Assembly (NCBI RefSeq): GCF_019933155.2
Contig: NZ_CP082944.1
Span: forward strand, 3,908,001 to 3,972,000
Source: Metabacillus dongyingensis
Lineage (GTDB): Bacteria > Bacillota > Bacilli > Bacillales > Bacillaceae
Direction: 5' to 3'
Length of the DNA: 64,000 nucleotides
Made by a program: the position numbers and the translations under genes. Below the pieces are notes generated by a model, which was not told the DNA's origin, searched no databases, and saw nothing but the letters and a program-made list of their open reading frames with translations. Below are positions 26,984 through 35,097 of this stretch, one piece after another; position 1 is the first letter of the stretch; the number at the start of each line of letters is the position of its first letter.

Positions 26984-27363
26984 TAGACTTCTCCTCTTTT
27001 TTCGGAAGCTTCCGTTCTCATGGTAAGCCGCTGACCTATGGCAGCGGAAGAAATCATAACAAGGGCCGTGCTGAAAAGAGCGACAAGCGCACTTACTAAT
27101 CCTTTACCGCTGAACAGATCAAAATGATCGATTAAACCGACTGTGGCCGGTATAAAAAGCAGTGATAAATGACTTAACAGCATAGAACTTCCTTCTTTTA
27201 AAAGAGGCAGCCTGATGATTTTTAATGAAAGGCAGAAAAACAGAAGAAACATTCCGATAATGCTTCCGGGCATAGAAAGCTGCAAATACTGCTGTATAAA
27301 AACTCCTGCCTGGTAAAAAAGATATAAACAAGCAATTTGAATTAATATTTTTATCCATTTCAT
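26983..27363 (-). CDS. LrgA/CidA holin-like protein
   Basis: This small membrane protein of 126 aa has four predicted hydrophobic helices and the family core SMPGSIIGMFLLFFCL, HLSLLFIPATVGLIDHF. It is the holin-like partner of the LrgB protein that follows. The ATG at 27363 has AGGGA ahead; the 15 codons upstream in frame lack homology. It stands 52 bp after thpR. I recall ytlQ and ytlP as direct neighbours in B. subtilis, so the pair looks inserted. Confidence 0.87.
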   Translation of the reverse strand: MKWIKILIQIACLYLFYQAGVFIQQYLQLSMPGSIIGMFLLFFCLSLKIIRLPLLKEGSSMLLSHLSLLFIPATVGLIDHFDLFSGKGLVSALVALFSTALVMISSAAIGQRLTMRTEASEKRGEV

Positions 27364-27415
27364 AGTTATCCCTGCTTTGCATTTGTTGTTACACAGGATG
27401 ACAGGCAAATCTTAT

Positions 27416-27970
27416 TCAGCGCAGCATCACGTTGTGTATGGAATGGTATTTAGGAATTTTATCAAGATTTGTCTCAAAGAGATCCACACCAGCCACGGTA
27501 AAGCTCTTTTGTTCAGGTGAAGCTATCCGCTGATCTAAGAAATTTTCTTCTGATATCCATTTTTTTGCAATGGTAACATGCGGAGTAAACGGGCGCTCAT
27601 CCAGTTTGAAATCAGCATGTTTGCAAATATGATAAACCTGGCTCCTGAGCTCTGCAAGCTTTTTTGAATCCTCTGTTCCCAGCCAGAAAATCCTTGGTGA
27701 CTGCGGTCTTCCGAACGTCTGGAATGTAGTTGTCTGCAGCTGGAAGGCATGATTATTTACAAGGGACTTCTCAAGATCATGTTTCACCTGCTCTAATTGA
27801 TTTTCTGATTCCGGATGTCCTAAAAATGCCAGAGTAAGATGATAATCAAGCGGATGCACCCAAGACTTAAATTGTTTTTCTTCTCTTAAAGAAAATGCTT
27901 GATTATAAATCGATTTTGCCGTTTCTTCAGGAAGTGATATACCTATAAAATAGTGTTTCAAAGCTGTCAT
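27416..27970 (-). CDS. thpR: RNA 2',3'-cyclic phosphodiesterase (2H family)
   Basis: This 2H phosphoesterase of 184 aa has two catalytic HxT motifs, HLT (44-46) and HVT (131-133). ThpR/LigT enzymes hydrolyse RNA 2',3'-cyclic phosphates to 2'-phosphates. It corresponds to B. subtilis ytlP by position. GGAGA precedes the ATG. Likely first gene of an operon with lrgAB and ytlQ. Confidence 0.9.
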   Translation of the reverse strand: MTALKHYFIGISLPEETAKSIYNQAFSLREEKQFKSWVHPLDYHLTLAFLGHPESENQLEQVKHDLEKSLVNNHAFQLQTTTFQTFGRPQSPRIFWLGTEDSKKLAELRSQVYHICKHADFKLDERPFTPHVTIAKKWISEENFLDQRIASPEQKSFTVAGVDLFETNLDKIPKYHSIHNVMLR

Positions 27971-28213
27971 GTCAGTCTCCTTATTCGCACTGAAGGCTGT
28001 TTAGGCAATAACTCACAATACCCTGCAGCCAACATTTGATTATTTTCTGCTGAATTAAAACATCTTTCAGCTTTTTATAGTTTTATCCGACAACCGAGAA
28101 AAATCCCTTTCGTTTTCATCTTATCAAAGTAACAGGCAAGAATATAATCAAGCGCTTTTGGATGGCTGCCGAAAAAATATATGCTATCATATCAAATAAA
28201 GGAGCTGTGATAA

Positions 28214-29146
28214 ATGCGTGTAGTTGAAAATATAGCAGATTTAATTGGCGATACTCCCTTGGTGAAATTAAATCGGCTGAACCCGGAAAACGGAGCGGAC
28301 GTCTATTTGAAGCTTGAATTTTTCAATCCAAGCGGAAGTGTAAAGGACAGAGCTGCATTAAATATGATCCTTGAGGCTGAAAAACAGGGCCTTTTAAATA
28401 AGAATTCCACCATAATTGAGCCGACTTCAGGCAATACTGGCATTGGACTTGCAATGAACGCTGCTGCAAGAGGCTATAAAGCCATACTTGTTATGCCTGA
28501 CACGATGACACAGGAACGAATCAATCTATTGAAAGCATATGGCGCTAAAGTGGTGCTGACTCCTGGCGATGAGAAAATGAATGGTGCCATCAATAAAGCG
28601 AATGAACTGGCAAAAGACATCCCGGACAGCTTTGTTCCTATGCAGTTTGATAATGAAGCAAACTCAGATGCACACCGCAAATCAACCGCCATTGAAATCA
28701 TTTCTGCAATGGACGGGCTTGGCAAAAAACTGTCTGCATTTGTGGCAACTGCCGGTACAGGCGGAACAATTACAGGAACTGGCGAAAGGCTGAAAGACCA
28801 TTATCCTGATTTAACAGTTCACGTTGTTGAGCCTGCAGGATCTCCTGTCCTTTCTGGCGGTAAGCCAGGCAAGCATAAGCTTGTAGGCACAAGTCCTGGA
28901 TTCATACCTGAAATTCTGAATCAGAACGTCTATAATGAAATTTTCAAAATTAAAGACGAACAAGCTTATGACATTACCCGCCGTCTTGCTGCCGAAGAAG
29001 GCATATTAGTCGGCCCATCATCTGGTGCAGCCTGCTTTGCTGCACTGGAAGTAGCGAAACGTCTGACTCCTGATGATGTAGTCGTGTGCATCGCCTGCGA
29101 CACAGGTGAGCGCTATTTATCAAGTGATTTATTTCTCCAGGAATAA
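28214..29146 (+). CDS. ytkP: Cysteine synthase (PLP-dependent)
   Basis: This fold-type II PLP enzyme is predicted to make cysteine from O-acetylserine and sulfide. The PLP lysine lies in NPSGSVKDR (Lys44), the substrate loop is TSGNTGIG, the phosphate cup is ATAGTGGTITG, and GPSSGAA is near the C-terminus. It is 310 aa, as in CysK. B. subtilis has a main cysK elsewhere; this locus matches the paralog ytkP, so substrate preference is uncertain. GGAG stands before the ATG. Copy D of the dispersed repeat follows at once. Confidence 0.87.
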   Translation: MRVVENIADLIGDTPLVKLNRLNPENGADVYLKLEFFNPSGSVKDRAALNMILEAEKQGLLNKNSTIIEPTSGNTGIGLAMNAAARGYKAILVMPDTMTQERINLLKAYGAKVVLTPGDEKMNGAINKANELAKDIPDSFVPMQFDNEANSDAHRKSTAIEIISAMDGLGKKLSAFVATAGTGGTITGTGERLKDHYPDLTVHVVEPAGSPVLSGGKPGKHKLVGTSPGFIPEILNQNVYNEIFKIKDEQAYDITRRLAAEEGILVGPSSGAACFAALEVAKRLTPDDVVVCIACDTGERYLSSDLFLQE

Positions 29147-29222
29147 GAACAAAAGCTCAGGGCGCCAATGCCCGCTCCGACAGGCTGAAAAGAATTCGAC
29201 AGAACCGTCCGGGTTTGACTTA
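29147..29222 (+). repeat. Dispersed imperfect-palindrome repeat, copy D
   Basis: AAGAACAAAAGC, CGCTCCGACAGGC, AAAAGAATTCG and CCGGGTTTGACTTA match the blocks of copy E (GCTCCGACAGGC, ATAAGAATTCG, CCGGGATTGACTTT). It begins at the ytkP stop codon. Confidence 0.55.
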
Positions 29223-29239
29223 TAATTTACCATGCAACA

Positions 29240-29276
29240 GAAAGAGCTGCCCGGCACTTATTCCGGAGCAGCTTTT
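29240..29276 (-). terminator. Terminator of the MFS transporter gene
   Basis: Leftward reading gives AGCTGCTCCGG-AATAAGTG-CCGGGCAGCT followed by CTTTCTG. The T-run is weak, and the stem includes the stop codon. Confidence 0.5.
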
Positions 29277-30436
29277 CTTATTCGTATATTCATAATAGCT
29301 AATACAGCTAACGCGACCGTTGAAAGAATACCAAAAAATAAATATACATATAGGATAGAAAAACCTTCTAAGATTAAACCGCCGAAAAATGTGCAGAACC
29401 AGTTTCCGAGTCCATTCCCTACTGATGAATAGAGGGAAATGGCTGTCGCCCCTACAGAAATTGGCGCGAGATCTCTCACATATTGAAGGGCTGCCGGAAT
29501 AAACAGGCCTACAGACAATCCTTGTGCAATGGTCGTAACATAAACAACTTCAAGCGGAGGCTCCAAGAAGTACAGAAACCATCTCAGGATTGAAATAAAA
29601 GTAGCCATCATAAGAATATTCATCATCCCAAGCCTGCTGATCCAGCTGCTTGCGAATTTCATAAAAGGCGCTTCACTGCCGGCTGCAAGAAGGAATGCTA
29701 TGCCTATCCCTGTCAGTCCCCCGCCAAGCTCTGCCACAAAAATTCCAAAGTAAATATTGTTTGCTAAGATTGGTCCCATCACCAGAAAAGCAACAAATAA
29801 AAACATGAAATACCTTGGGACATTAGCAAGCTCTTTTATTCCTTCCCTGATGCTGATTTGCAATGTTTTGGTTTCATTCGGAAGCTGATAGGCGAAAAAA
29901 ACAGCAATAAATAAAATAAAGGCAAATGCATAGAAAATCATACTTAATGAAAAAAGCTCTGAAAGCTGCCCTACAGCCATAACAGCAACCGCAAATCCAA
30001 CCGCACCCCACAGACGGATTGAACCGTACTCTGTTTTTGTTTTTTGTACGTAATTCATTGAGATGCTGTCTGATAATGGAATGAGCGCACTCTGTACAAT
30101 CGCAAGGAGCGAAGCAATGGCAATCAGCCAAATATATGTATCAATCATTGAAAAAACAAGTCCAAATATCCCTGCAAGCGATAGCGCAATCGTTAATAAA
30201 ACAGTCGGTTTTTGCGTCATGTCACTTAAAATACCCCACAGAGGCTGAATCAAAATCATTACAACCGGACTGATGCTCATGATCATTCCTATTTGACTTC
30301 CTGAAAGCCCGACACTGTCTTTAAGATACACAGGAAGCAGCGGAAATAGCGAACCGAAAGCAAAAAAAACAAAAAAATAAAAAGAATAAAAGTGAACTCT
30401 AGTTGTACGATGCTCTCTTTGCAATGAATATTCCAA
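29258..30436 (-). CDS. MFS transporter (LacY/nucleoside-symporter-like group)
   Basis: This twelve-helix transporter of about 392 aa belongs to the MFS_1-like branch related to LacY and nucleoside symporters (FYFFVFFAFGSLFPLLPVYL at helix 1, PLWGILSDMTQKP in loop 2-3, EYGSIRLWGAVGFA at helix 5). The substrate is unknown; sugars or sugar-like compounds are plausible. I place the start at the TTG at 30436, 8 bp after AGAAGG. The open frame runs 54 codons further upstream, but that part contains the pepV terminator and has no membrane segment. Confidence 0.82.
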   Translation of the reverse strand: MEYSLQREHRTTRVHFYSFYFFVFFAFGSLFPLLPVYLKDSVGLSGSQIGMIMSISPVVMILIQPLWGILSDMTQKPTVLLTIALSLAGIFGLVFSMIDTYIWLIAIASLLAIVQSALIPLSDSISMNYVQKTKTEYGSIRLWGAVGFAVAVMAVGQLSELFSLSMIFYAFAFILFIAVFFAYQLPNETKTLQISIREGIKELANVPRYFMFLFVAFLVMGPILANNIYFGIFVAELGGGLTGIGIAFLLAAGSEAPFMKFASSWISRLGMMNILMMATFISILRWFLYFLEPPLEVVYVTTIAQGLSVGLFIPAALQYVRDLAPISVGATAISLYSSVGNGLGNWFCTFFGGLILEGFSILYVYLFFGILSTVALAVLAIMNIRIRKAAPE

Positions 30437-30565
30437 AACAGCAGCCTTCTTTCTTTTAGGTTCTTTTCTAACTTTCAAATTTAAAACCAGAAAAGAACGT
30501 ATAACCCTTTTTAAATACGAAATTGATATTTGGGGCACAGCCTTTCTAAAAGGCAAAACTCCCAG

Positions 30566-30594
30566 AAAAACCGCCCTCCGATAACAGAGAGCGG
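30566..30594 (-). terminator. pepV terminator
   Basis: CCGCCCTC (30571-30578) pairs with GAGAGCGG (30587-30594) with one wobble. Leftward T5 follows. It lies downstream of pepV, supporting a later start for the MFS gene. Confidence 0.7.
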
Positions 30595-30644
30595 CCAAAA
30601 AGCTTCTTTACTCATCCTACCACAACAGGCGGAATTCGTTAACA

Positions 30645-32039
30645 TTACTTTGCCAATTCATAAATGGCTTGTGCATAAATAGCGGTAGCTTTAAGCAAAT
30701 CGTCAATGATGACATATTCATCTTTTTGATGAGCAACATCAGGTCTTCCCGGGAACATTGGGCCAAACGCCACACCAGCCTTCAGTGAACGTGCATAGGT
30801 ACCGCCCCCTATAGCAATCAATTCAGCACGATCCCCTGTTTGTTCTTCATACACTTTTTTAAGTATTTGAATTAATTCATGCTCTGCCTCAACATAATGA
30901 GGCTTTGAATCACTTAGAGAAGCTAACTGAAACTCGGTAATGGATTTCAATCCTTCTGAAATCCGCTCAACATCACCAGTTACAGGATAGCGGATATTCA
31001 CACCAAGCTCTCCTGATTTTTCACTATCATAAGAAATGATGCCAAGGTTCACAGTAAGCGGGCCGCTCACTTCATCTTCATATTGAATGCCAAGTTTCTC
31101 ACCGCTCGTGTCATTGCTGAAAAAGGCAACAATCTGTCTGATAAATAGTTTCCCGTTATGATCCAATTCCTCATCTGCAAGGAAAAGGGAAAGGAGCAGT
31201 CCTGCATTCTTTCCTGTTTGCGGCAAACTTCCATGTGCCGAAACACCTTCAGCTTTAAGTGTAAGCACTCCATTTTTTTCAGAAGCACTGCCTGTTATAT
31301 CATATTGGTTTAAATATTTGCTGTATTTTTCTGTAAGCCCCTCTGCATCATCAGACCGAATAAGAGCTTCTGCATAATCCGGAACCATGTTGAAGCGCCT
31401 TCCAGATTGAAAAGAAAGCAGTTTTGTCTCGCTTTTGCTGCTTAGTGCTTTATCAAAGAAATATGTAAGCTTTGCATCGATGATTCCTTTTTCAGCATTG
31501 ATAATCGGAAAATCTGCATCAGGTGCAAAGCCGAGTGCAGGCATTTCTTCATGTTTAAAATAGTGATCCACACATCCCCAGTCACTTTCTTCATCTGTTC
31601 CAAGAATCATGCGGACTCTTTTGTTCAATGGCAGTCCGAGGTCTTTTACGATTTTCATTGCATAATAGGCCGCCATTGTAGGACCCTTATCATCAATGGC
31701 TCCGCGTGCAAAAATTTTTCCGTCTCTTATTTCCGCCCCAAAAGGATCACTGCTCCAGCCGTCACCCTCTGGTACAACATCAACGTGGCACAGAATTCCA
31801 ACGATATCTTCCCCTTGTCCCATTTCCAGGTGACCGGCATAGCCCTCGAGATTTTTTGAAATAAATCCGTCTTTTTCTCCCTTTTCGAGCATGTGAGTCA
31901 GAGCTTCATTAATTCCTATTCCAAATGGAGCGCCTGCCTTGACTGTTTTTTTATCAAGCAAGCTTTTAATGCGCAAAAATTCTTGAGTGTCTTTAATAAA
32001 ATCTTCTTTCCTGCTTAAAACTTCCTGCATCCAATCCAT
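30645..32039 (-). CDS. pepV: Dipeptidase PepV (M20 family)
   Basis: This zinc dipeptidase cleaves a broad range of dipeptides in the cytoplasm. M20A motifs are visible: ILCHVDVVPEGDGW (His, Asp), GAIDDKGPTMA (bridging Asp), LGTDEESDWGC (catalytic Glu and ligand), FAPDADFP (Asp) and the C-terminal GGTYARS. It is 464 aa from the ATG at 32039 (AAGGGG upstream), close to B. subtilis YtjP. Confidence 0.93.
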   Translation of the reverse strand: MDWMQEVLSRKEDFIKDTQEFLRIKSLLDKKTVKAGAPFGIGINEALTHMLEKGEKDGFISKNLEGYAGHLEMGQGEDIVGILCHVDVVPEGDGWSSDPFGAEIRDGKIFARGAIDDKGPTMAAYYAMKIVKDLGLPLNKRVRMILGTDEESDWGCVDHYFKHEEMPALGFAPDADFPIINAEKGIIDAKLTYFFDKALSSKSETKLLSFQSGRRFNMVPDYAEALIRSDDAEGLTEKYSKYLNQYDITGSASEKNGVLTLKAEGVSAHGSLPQTGKNAGLLLSLFLADEELDHNGKLFIRQIVAFFSNDTSGEKLGIQYEDEVSGPLTVNLGIISYDSEKSGELGVNIRYPVTGDVERISEGLKSITEFQLASLSDSKPHYVEAEHELIQILKKVYEEQTGDRAELIAIGGGTYARSLKAGVAFGPMFPGRPDVAHQKDEYVIIDDLLKATAIYAQAIYELAK

Positions 32040-32168
32040 CTTTAAACCCCTTTTCATATTTATTTCAATAAGTCCTTACCTAGTAAGATACCAAAGGATG
32101 CGGACATAAGAAAGCTTGGACAGGAGAAACTAAAATGGGTGTAAAATGAAAACCCCTTGCATTTTACC

Positions 32169-32215
32169 TAAAAAACGAATATTATTATAAATGTTTTGTA
32201 AAAATGTTCGTTAAT
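32169..32215 (+). promoter_or_regulatory. Pair of inverted PurR boxes before pbuO
   Basis: AAAAAACGAATATT (about 32170-32183) and its inverted partner AAATGTTCGTTAAT (32202-32215) match the PurBox core (CGAAC and reverse) with a 17-18 bp gap, as in known PurR operators. This predicts repression by PurR relieved by PRPP. No guanine riboswitch core was seen. Confidence 0.6.
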
Positions 32216-32226
32216 TGGAGGCTCTC

Positions 32227-33528
32227 ATGTTTAAATTAAAAGAAAATCAAACGACTGTGCGAACAGAAACGCTGGCTGGACTTACAACGTTTTTAACTAT
32301 GGTTTACATTGTCGTCGTTAATCCTATTATCCTTGCTGACGCTGGTGTTCCTTTTGACCAGGTGTTTACAGCAACAATTATCGCCGCTATTGTCGGTACA
32401 TTGTGGATGGCGCTTGCAGCGAACTATCCGATTGCAATTGCTCCTGGTATGGGATTGAATGCATATTTTGCTTATTCGGTTGTCGGCGGTCATCAAGTCA
32501 GCTATCAGATTGCATTTGCATCCGTATTTGTAGCCGGTATTCTTTTTCTGATATTATCTTTAACTCCGTTCCGCAAAAAATTGATTGAAGCGATTCCGTC
32601 TAATTTAAAATATGGCATTACAGCAGGAATCGGTCTTTTTATAGCCTTTATCGGCCTGCGTTTAACTGGAATTGTTACGGATCATCCAGAAAACCTTGTA
32701 ACGCTTGGAGATTTGACTTCTCCCCCTGTGATCCTCGCACTTGTTGGACTTGCTGTTACGCTGGTATTAATGAGTTTAAATGTACATGGCGCCCTCTTTT
32801 TCGGAATGATCATTACTGGTATTATCGCTTTCTTTACTGGGGAACTTTCTTTTAAAGAAGGATTCGTTTCCATGCCCGGCCTGCCGGAAGGATTTATTAT
32901 CTTAAATCCTGTTGAAGCAATCGGGCAAGTAATTGAGCATGGCCTTTATGCCGTTGTATTCTCATTCCTGCTTGTTACTATCTTTGATACAACTGGAACA
33001 ATGATTGGGGTAGCTCAGCAAGCAGGTCTAATGAAAGGCAATGAACTGCCTAACGCCCGCAAAGCCCTTTTAGCTGATTCTGCTGCAACAACAGTCGGGG
33101 CTATGTTCGGAACAAGTCCTACAACTGCTTACATTGAATCTTCTGCGGGGGTTGCTGCAGGAGGACGTACTGGACTTACAACTTTAACTGTAGCCGTACT
33201 ATTTGGTTTAACTGCTTTCTTCAGCCCGCTTGTCGGAGCTGTCTCTGGAATTGCTGCCATCACGGCTCCTGCATTAATTATTGTCGGAAGCTTAATGATG
33301 GGCAACATTGCAAAAATTAACTGGAATGAAATTGATGAAGCATTCCCTGCGTTTCTTGTCATTATCAGCATGCCGCTTACATCAAGCATTGCAACGGGCA
33401 TTGCACTTGGATTCATTTCATATCCTCTTATGAAAATTGCAAAAGGGAAATGGAAAGAAGTTCATCTGTTTGTTTACATTTTCGCTGTTTTATTCTTTAT
33501 ACAGCTGGTTTTCCTGGGCGGGCATTAA
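32227..33528 (+). CDS. pbuO: Guanine/hypoxanthine permease (NCS2/AzgA-like)
   Basis: This nucleobase:cation symporter of 433 aa has about 12-14 hydrophobic helices. AzgA-subfamily blocks are present: FLTMVYIVVVNPIIL, APGMGLNAYFAYSVV, FSFLLVTIFDTTGTMIGVA and MFGTSPTTAYIESSAGVAAGGRTGLT. It is expected to import guanine and hypoxanthine. The start is the ATG at 32227 after TTGGAGG; the in-frame TTG at 32215 is part of that site. PurR boxes lie immediately upstream, which fits a purine salvage gene. Confidence 0.92.
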   Translation: MFKLKENQTTVRTETLAGLTTFLTMVYIVVVNPIILADAGVPFDQVFTATIIAAIVGTLWMALAANYPIAIAPGMGLNAYFAYSVVGGHQVSYQIAFASVFVAGILFLILSLTPFRKKLIEAIPSNLKYGITAGIGLFIAFIGLRLTGIVTDHPENLVTLGDLTSPPVILALVGLAVTLVLMSLNVHGALFFGMIITGIIAFFTGELSFKEGFVSMPGLPEGFIILNPVEAIGQVIEHGLYAVVFSFLLVTIFDTTGTMIGVAQQAGLMKGNELPNARKALLADSAATTVGAMFGTSPTTAYIESSAGVAAGGRTGLTTLTVAVLFGLTAFFSPLVGAVSGIAAITAPALIIVGSLMMGNIAKINWNEIDEAFPAFLVIISMPLTSSIATGIALGFISYPLMKIAKGKWKEVHLFVYIFAVLFFIQLVFLGGH

Positions 33529-33557
33529 TCGCTTTTTCGCAGGAAGTGAAAGAGGCT

Positions 33558-33591
33558 CCCCCAAAAGTCGTGGACTTTTGGGGGTTTTTTA
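33558..33591 (+). terminator. pbuO terminator
   Basis: A perfect 12-bp stem CCCCCAAAAGTC/GACTTTTGGGGG (33558-33569/33573-33584) with a 3-nt loop is followed by T6. Confidence 0.92.
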
Positions 33592-33704
33592 TTAGGGTTT
33601 TAACTGAATAAAAAATTAGATTTTTTCCGAGCACAATTAAATGAATTGATACAGCCGAGTTTTTGAAAACCTTCGGCATATTGAAAATTATTTATAAAAT
33701 ACTT

Positions 33705-33737
33705 AAAAGCATCCATACTAAAGATGGATGCTTTTTC
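33705..33737 (+). terminator. Second, orphan terminator downstream of pbuO
   Basis: AAAAGCATCCAT (33705-33716) pairs with ATGGATGCTTTT (33724-33735) and ends in T5. No gene is seen between it and the pbuO terminator 115 bp before, so it either backs up that terminator or ends a short untranslated RNA. Confidence 0.8.
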
Positions 33738-34001
33738 ATATAAAAACACAAAAATGTCATACTATTCAGAATTAACTACATATAGTAAAATATGATATAT
33801 AAGTTTTAACTTTTTGCAATTAGATTAAAACTATGTAAAAATTTTGTTAATTCGAGCATTTTACTAGTATGAAGCTGTCGAAATCGTGTAAAATATTGTT
33901 GTAGCGTTCATAAGATAAATAAGAACAGTAACATCTGCAGTAGGGGACATCGTAGGTTGTAGTAGGCTATGCCGTACGATCAAATGATAAGGAGTGGTTT
34001 T
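33738..34001. other. AT-rich intergenic region before ytzE
   Basis: No gene is seen. A possible leader stem ATCGTA/TACGAT (33949-33954/33975-33980) lies just before the ytzE ribosome site. TAAAAT around 33886 could be a -10, but no good -35 is paired with it. Confidence 0.35.
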
Positions 34002-34226
34002 TTGAAACCTTCAACAAACCGTATGCTAACTCGTATCAAATCTGTCTACATGTTTATCCATGAAAGAGGTACTGTGACAACTCAGCAGCTTGTCGACGAA
34101 TTTGGTATTACACCACGAACCATTCAAAGAGATTTAAATGTGTTAGCGTATAATGACCTGGTTCGGAGCCCAAGCAGAGGCAAATGGACAATTACACAAA
34201 AGAAGGTTAGAAAAATGTCTTCTTAA
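34002..34226 (+). CDS. ytzE: YtzE, small DeoR-type HTH regulator
   Basis: At 74 aa it is only the winged-helix DNA-binding half of a DeoR regulator (MLTRIKSVYMFI, VTTQQLVDEFGITPRTIQRDLNVL), without a sugar-phosphate-binding domain. It could act as a small DNA-binding protein whose effector is unknown. The start is the TTG at 34002 with AAGGAG 7-8 bp upstream; this matches the size of the B. subtilis protein. An 11-codon longer reading from 33969 would place the ribosome site inside the gene. Confidence 0.86.
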   Translation: MKPSTNRMLTRIKSVYMFIHERGTVTTQQLVDEFGITPRTIQRDLNVLAYNDLVRSPSRGKWTITQKKVRKMSS

Positions 34227-34271
34227 AAAGAGACTGAACAATGGAAAATCAAAACGTTTTGTATACATAAG

Positions 34272-34304
34272 AAAACCAGCCAAAATAAGATGGCTGGTTT
34301 TTTT
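34272..34304 (+). terminator. Terminator between ytzE and the pseudouridine synthase gene
   Basis: AAAACCAGCCA (34272-34282) pairs perfectly with TGGCTGGTTTT (34291-34301), then T's. The A-rich left flank may let it work leftward as well. Confidence 0.85.
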
Positions 34305-34334
34305 CTGCTGATATACCGTTTTCGGAATCTATTT

Positions 34335-35060
34335 TTATAATTCAACCGCTTTAGCATTCTGCAATGCTTCCACTTCTTCTTCTGTAAGCTCGCGGTACTC
34401 GCCTAACTCCAGGCTTTCATCAAGCAATAGCGGGCCCATGCTGATTCTTTTTAAGTAGGTTACTTTTTTCCCGACAGCCTCAAACATTCGTTTCACCTGA
34501 TGAAACTTGCCTTCTGTGATGGTAATGTGAATTTCCGACTGCTCGTCTGCAGAAAGAATCACAAGAGATGCAGGCTTTGTAACATATCCATCATCAAGCT
34601 CTACACCTTGTTTAAAAGCCGCAGCGTCCTCCTCAGTTACTTTTCCAAGGATTGTTGCATAATACGTTTTCGGTACATGCTTTTTAGGAGACAGCAGCTG
34701 ATGTGACAGCTGGCCATCATTTGTAAGCAGCAGAAGTCCCTCTGTATCTTTATCAAGACGCCCAACAGGAAACGGCTTGTAAACGGCGTCTTCCATTTCC
34801 AGCAGGTCAATAACGGTTTCCTGCACAGAGTCCTCTGTTGCTGATAGATAGCCCCCTGGTTTATTAAGCATTAAATAAATATGCTCCCTATAATCGACCG
34901 TCTCCCCATGCACGGTTATCACTTGTTCAGAGGGATCAACATGTGTCTTGGCATCTTTAATGCTGACTCCATCCGCTTTTACAGCACCTGTCTTTAAAAG
35001 CTGTTTTACTTCTTTTCGGCTCCCATAGCCAATGTTTGATAATAATTTATCTATTCTCAT
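34335..35060 (-). CDS. ytzG: RsuA-family 16S rRNA pseudouridine synthase
   Basis: An N-terminal S4 RNA-binding domain (residues 1-58, MRIDKLLSNIGYGSRKEVKQLL) precedes the synthase domain with catalytic Asp in GRLDKDTEGLLLLTND. RsuA-type enzymes make pseudouridine at position 516 of 16S rRNA; the site here is by homology. It has 241 aa. The ATG at 35060 follows CAGGAG; a TTG two codons earlier is too close to that site. It is followed upstream by murJ and may be its operon partner. Confidence 0.88.
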   Translation of the reverse strand: MRIDKLLSNIGYGSRKEVKQLLKTGAVKADGVSIKDAKTHVDPSEQVITVHGETVDYREHIYLMLNKPGGYLSATEDSVQETVIDLLEMEDAVYKPFPVGRLDKDTEGLLLLTNDGQLSHQLLSPKKHVPKTYYATILGKVTEEDAAAFKQGVELDDGYVTKPASLVILSADEQSEIHITITEGKFHQVKRMFEAVGKKVTYLKRISMGPLLLDESLELGEYRELTEEEVEALQNAKAVEL

Positions 35061-35097
35061 AAACAATCTGCTCCTGACCTATTAAAAAGGAAGGCTC

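Noticed and set aside
30437..30598. 54-codon N-terminal extension of the MFS transporter
   Set aside because: It contains the pepV terminator and no membrane segment; a TTG with a good ribosome site lies at 30436.
33497..33679. 60-codon minus-strand open frame at the pbuO end
   Set aside because: It runs through the pbuO terminator and the 3' end of pbuO.
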